Shown: piece after piece, positions 4,483 through 6,225 of the stretch
Layout: each line of letters starts with the position of its first letter
Numbering within the stretch: the stretch's first letter is position 1
Assembly: GCA_025937615.1 (NCBI GenBank)
Contig: JAICRA010000098.1
Span: 1 to 6,225, forward strand
Direction: 5' to 3'
Source: Thermomicrobiales bacterium
GTDB lineage: Bacteria; Chloroflexota; Chloroflexia; Thermomicrobiales; UBA6265
DNA: 6,225 nt
Made by a program: the position numbers and the translations under genes
The notes under the pieces: model-generated
The model's input: only the letters and a program-made list of their open reading frames with translations
Database searches by the model: none
Told to the model about the DNA's origin: nothing

Positions 4483-6225
4483 ATGGCCCCTCTTCCCGGC
4501 GGCACCGTCGCCTTCCTCTTCACGGATATTGAAGGCAGCACCGCGCTCTGGGAGCGGGATCGGCCCGCGATGGCGGCTGCTGTCGAGCGCCACTTCACGC
4601 TCCTTGTCGAAGCCGTCGCCGCCCAGGGTGGCGTCCTGTTCAAGACGATCGGGGACGCGGCGCAAGCGGCCTTCCCAACCGTTCCGCACGCGATCGCCGC
4701 CGCCACTGCCGCCCAACTCGCCCTGCGGCGGGAAGATTGGGGTGAGCTTGGTCCCCTGCGAGTGCGGATGGCGATTCACGCCGGTGAGGCTACGCCAAAA
4801 GACGGCGACTACCTCGCCCCCGCACTCAATCGCCTCTCCCGCGTGCTTGCCACCGGCTACGGCGAGCAGATCCTGCTGACCGATACAGCGCGCGCCCTGG
4901 CGACGTCACTTCCGCTTGGCTATGCCCTGCAGGATCTCGGCAAACATCGGCTGCGAGACTTGATCGAGGCGGAACGCATCTTTCAGCTCTGCGGACCGGG
5001 GTTGCCGCCCGACTTCCCGCCCCTGAAAAGCCTCGATCAGCAGTCGACCAACCTCCCTACCCAGCCGACGGTGCTGATCGGCCGGGAGCGCGAGCTGGCG
5101 ACGTTGCGCACCCTGCTCTCCGCTCGGGACACTCGGCTCGTCACACTGGTTGGTCCAGGGGGGACTGGTAAGACCCGACTCGCCCTGCAGGCAGCCGCCG
5201 AGTCGCTGGAGAACTTCGCCGACGGGGTCTGGTGGGTACCGTTGGCCGCTGTTTCCGATCCAGAGAATGTGGCGCAGGCGATCGCTGCCCCGCTCGGCAT
5301 CCGGGAGGGCCCGGCCCAACCGTTGCTGGAGAGCCTGGCTGCTCACCTCCGCTCCCGCCAGACCCTGCTCCTGCTCGACAACTTCGAGCACCTCCGTGAC
5401 GCTACTCCACAGATCCAACACCTGCTCCACTCTGCGCCGGGGCTCGTCGTGCTCGTCACCAGTCGGGAACCATTGCGCCTGCGCGCGGAGCGGGAGTTTC
5501 CTGTCGAACCACTGCCGCTTCCTGTCGCAGACACACGCATCTCGGTTGAGGATGCGCTCGGCGCTCCCGCGGTGCGGCTGTTCGTGGAACGGGCTCAGGC
5601 GCGCAAACCGGCATTCACGCTCGACGACACCAATGTCGCCGATGTGGTGGCTATCTGTCGCCGCCTCGATGGACTGCCACTCGCCATCGAGCTGGCTGCT
5701 GCACGCGTCCGCATCCTCACGCCGGCCGCCCTGCTGGCGCGGCTCGACCAGCGCCTGTCGATTCTCACCGGAGGCGCGCGCGATTTGCCTGAGCGGCAGC
5801 AGACGCTCCGTGCGGCGATCGCTTGGAGCTACGATCTCCTGGTGCCTCCGGAGCGAGCCTTTTTTGCGCGCCTGGGCGTGTTCACCGGTGGCTGCACGCT
5901 CGAGGGGGCAGAAGCTGTTTGCAGCGCCGCTGGAGGTCTCCCACTCGACCTACTCGATGGGATCGACTCACTCGTCCAGAAGAGCCTGCTGCGGCAGGAA
6001 GAGGGGCCCGGCGGCGATCCCCGCTTCACGATGCTGGAGACCATCCGGGAGTTCGCCCAGGAGCGCCTGAATGAGCTGCCAGAGGCGGATGCGCTGCGCC
6101 AAGCCCACGCGGACACGTTCCTCGCCCTGGCCGAGACAGTCAACCGGGAGGATGTCTCGGCAGAAGTCGATCTCCTCAACCGGCTCGAAGCCGATCACGC
6201 CAATTTCCGTCAGGCCATCGCCTAC
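4483..6225 (+). CDS. Class III nucleotidyl cyclase domain fused to STAND/NB-ARC-type ATPase (3' end outside window)
   Basis: The frame is open from ATG 4483 to the window edge, giving 581 residues without a stop. Residues 8-165 form a class III cyclase domain, which makes cAMP or cGMP from ATP or GTP. FTDIEGST carries the first metal Asp (D15), and KTIGDAAQAAF carries K54 and the second metal Asp (D58). GDYLAPALNRLSR carries D109, N116 and R120, matching the base-selecting and transition-state positions, so activity, probably adenylyl cyclase, is plausible. After a linker, LIGRERELATLR (198-209) opens a STAND ATPase: Walker A GPGGTGKT (224-231), Walker B LLLLDN (295-300), a TSREPL sensor-like motif (326-331) and GLPLAIELAAARV (397-409). 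A winged-helix-like region follows (about 430-530), then helical sequence that may start TPR repeats. There are no membrane segments, so it should be cytoplasmic. This architecture is common in Chloroflexota and Actinomycetota; ligand and targets are unknown. Confidence 0.9.
   Translation, partial: MAPLPGGTVAFLFTDIEGSTALWERDRPAMAAAVERHFTLLVEAVAAQGGVLFKTIGDAAQAAFPTVPHAIAAATAAQLALRREDWGELGPLRVRMAIHAGEATPKDGDYLAPALNRLSRVLATGYGEQILLTDTARALATSLPLGYALQDLGKHRLRDLIEAERIFQLCGPGLPPDFPPLKSLDQQSTNLPTQPTVLIGRERELATLRTLLSARDTRLVTLVGPGGTGKTRLALQAAAESLENFADGVWWVPLAAVSDPENVAQAIAAPLGIREGPAQPLLESLAAHLRSRQTLLLLDNFEHLRDATPQIQHLLHSAPGLVVLVTSREPLRLRAEREFPVEPLPLPVADTRISVEDALGAPAVRLFVERAQARKPAFTLDDTNVADVVAICRRLDGLPLAIELAAARVRILTPAALLARLDQRLSILTGGARDLPERQQTLRAAIAWSYDLLVPPERAFFARLGVFTGGCTLEGAEAVCSAAGGLPLDLLDGIDSLVQKSLLRQEEGPGGDPRFTMLETIREFAQERLNELPEADALRQAHADTFLALAETVNREDVSAEVDLLNRLEADHANFRQAIAY

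Noticed and set aside
4181..4879. + strand open frame of 232 codons spanning the gap and the cyclase start
   Set aside because: It overlaps the permease end and the cyclase domain out of frame, with Arg/Ser/Pro-rich translation and no recognisable motif.
5150..6070. + strand open frame of 306 codons
   Set aside because: It is an out-of-frame shadow, Arg/Ser/Cys-rich, inside the STAND ATPase, whose motifs read through in another frame.
1..6225. CRISPR array, insertion sequence ends or long repeats
   Set aside because: No regularly spaced repeats, terminal inverted repeats or long direct repeats were seen by eye.

Overview
The window is GC-rich (roughly 60% by eye) and gene-dense. Every confident gene lies on the + strand. 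Codon choice, the EF-G-like protein, the COG4586/4587/3694-type ABC transporter and the cyclase-STAND regulator together suggest a Chloroflexota lineage, perhaps Thermomicrobia-like. A GC-rich actinobacterium is the main alternative. This placement is inferred from gene content and was not tested.

Layout: (1) 3-692 is the C-terminal third of an elongation factor G family protein, cut by the left edge. (2) 689-1273 is a ribonuclease H-like protein whose GTG start overlaps the EF-G stop as GTGA. Its first three acidic active-site residues are present, but the protein ends before the fourth. (3) 1274-1412 is a gap holding a good sigma70-type promoter (TTGACA, 17 bases, TACAGT), followed by tRNA-Val(GAC) at 1413-1486. 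(4) 1606-4236 is a tight three-gene ABC-2 exporter operon: an ATPase, then two different permeases, joined by an ATGA overlap and a 4-base gap. (5) 4237-4482 is a gap whose - strand reads as unusually protein-like. (6) From 4483 to beyond the right edge runs a large signalling protein: an N-terminal class III nucleotidyl cyclase domain joined to a STAND/NB-ARC-type ATPase, with its C-terminus outside the window.

The ABC genes should form one complex, with an ATPase homodimer under a heterodimer of the two permeases; its substrate cannot be read from sequence. The EF-G-like gene and the RNase H-like gene look translationally coupled. The cyclase-ATPase has its own Shine-Dalgarno, and nothing in the sequence ties it to the exporter.

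I did not find a clearly undescribed system. The points most worth checking are the unusual end of the RNase H-like protein, the apparently intact cyclase active site in the fusion protein, and the protein-like antisense stretch at about 4237-4430.
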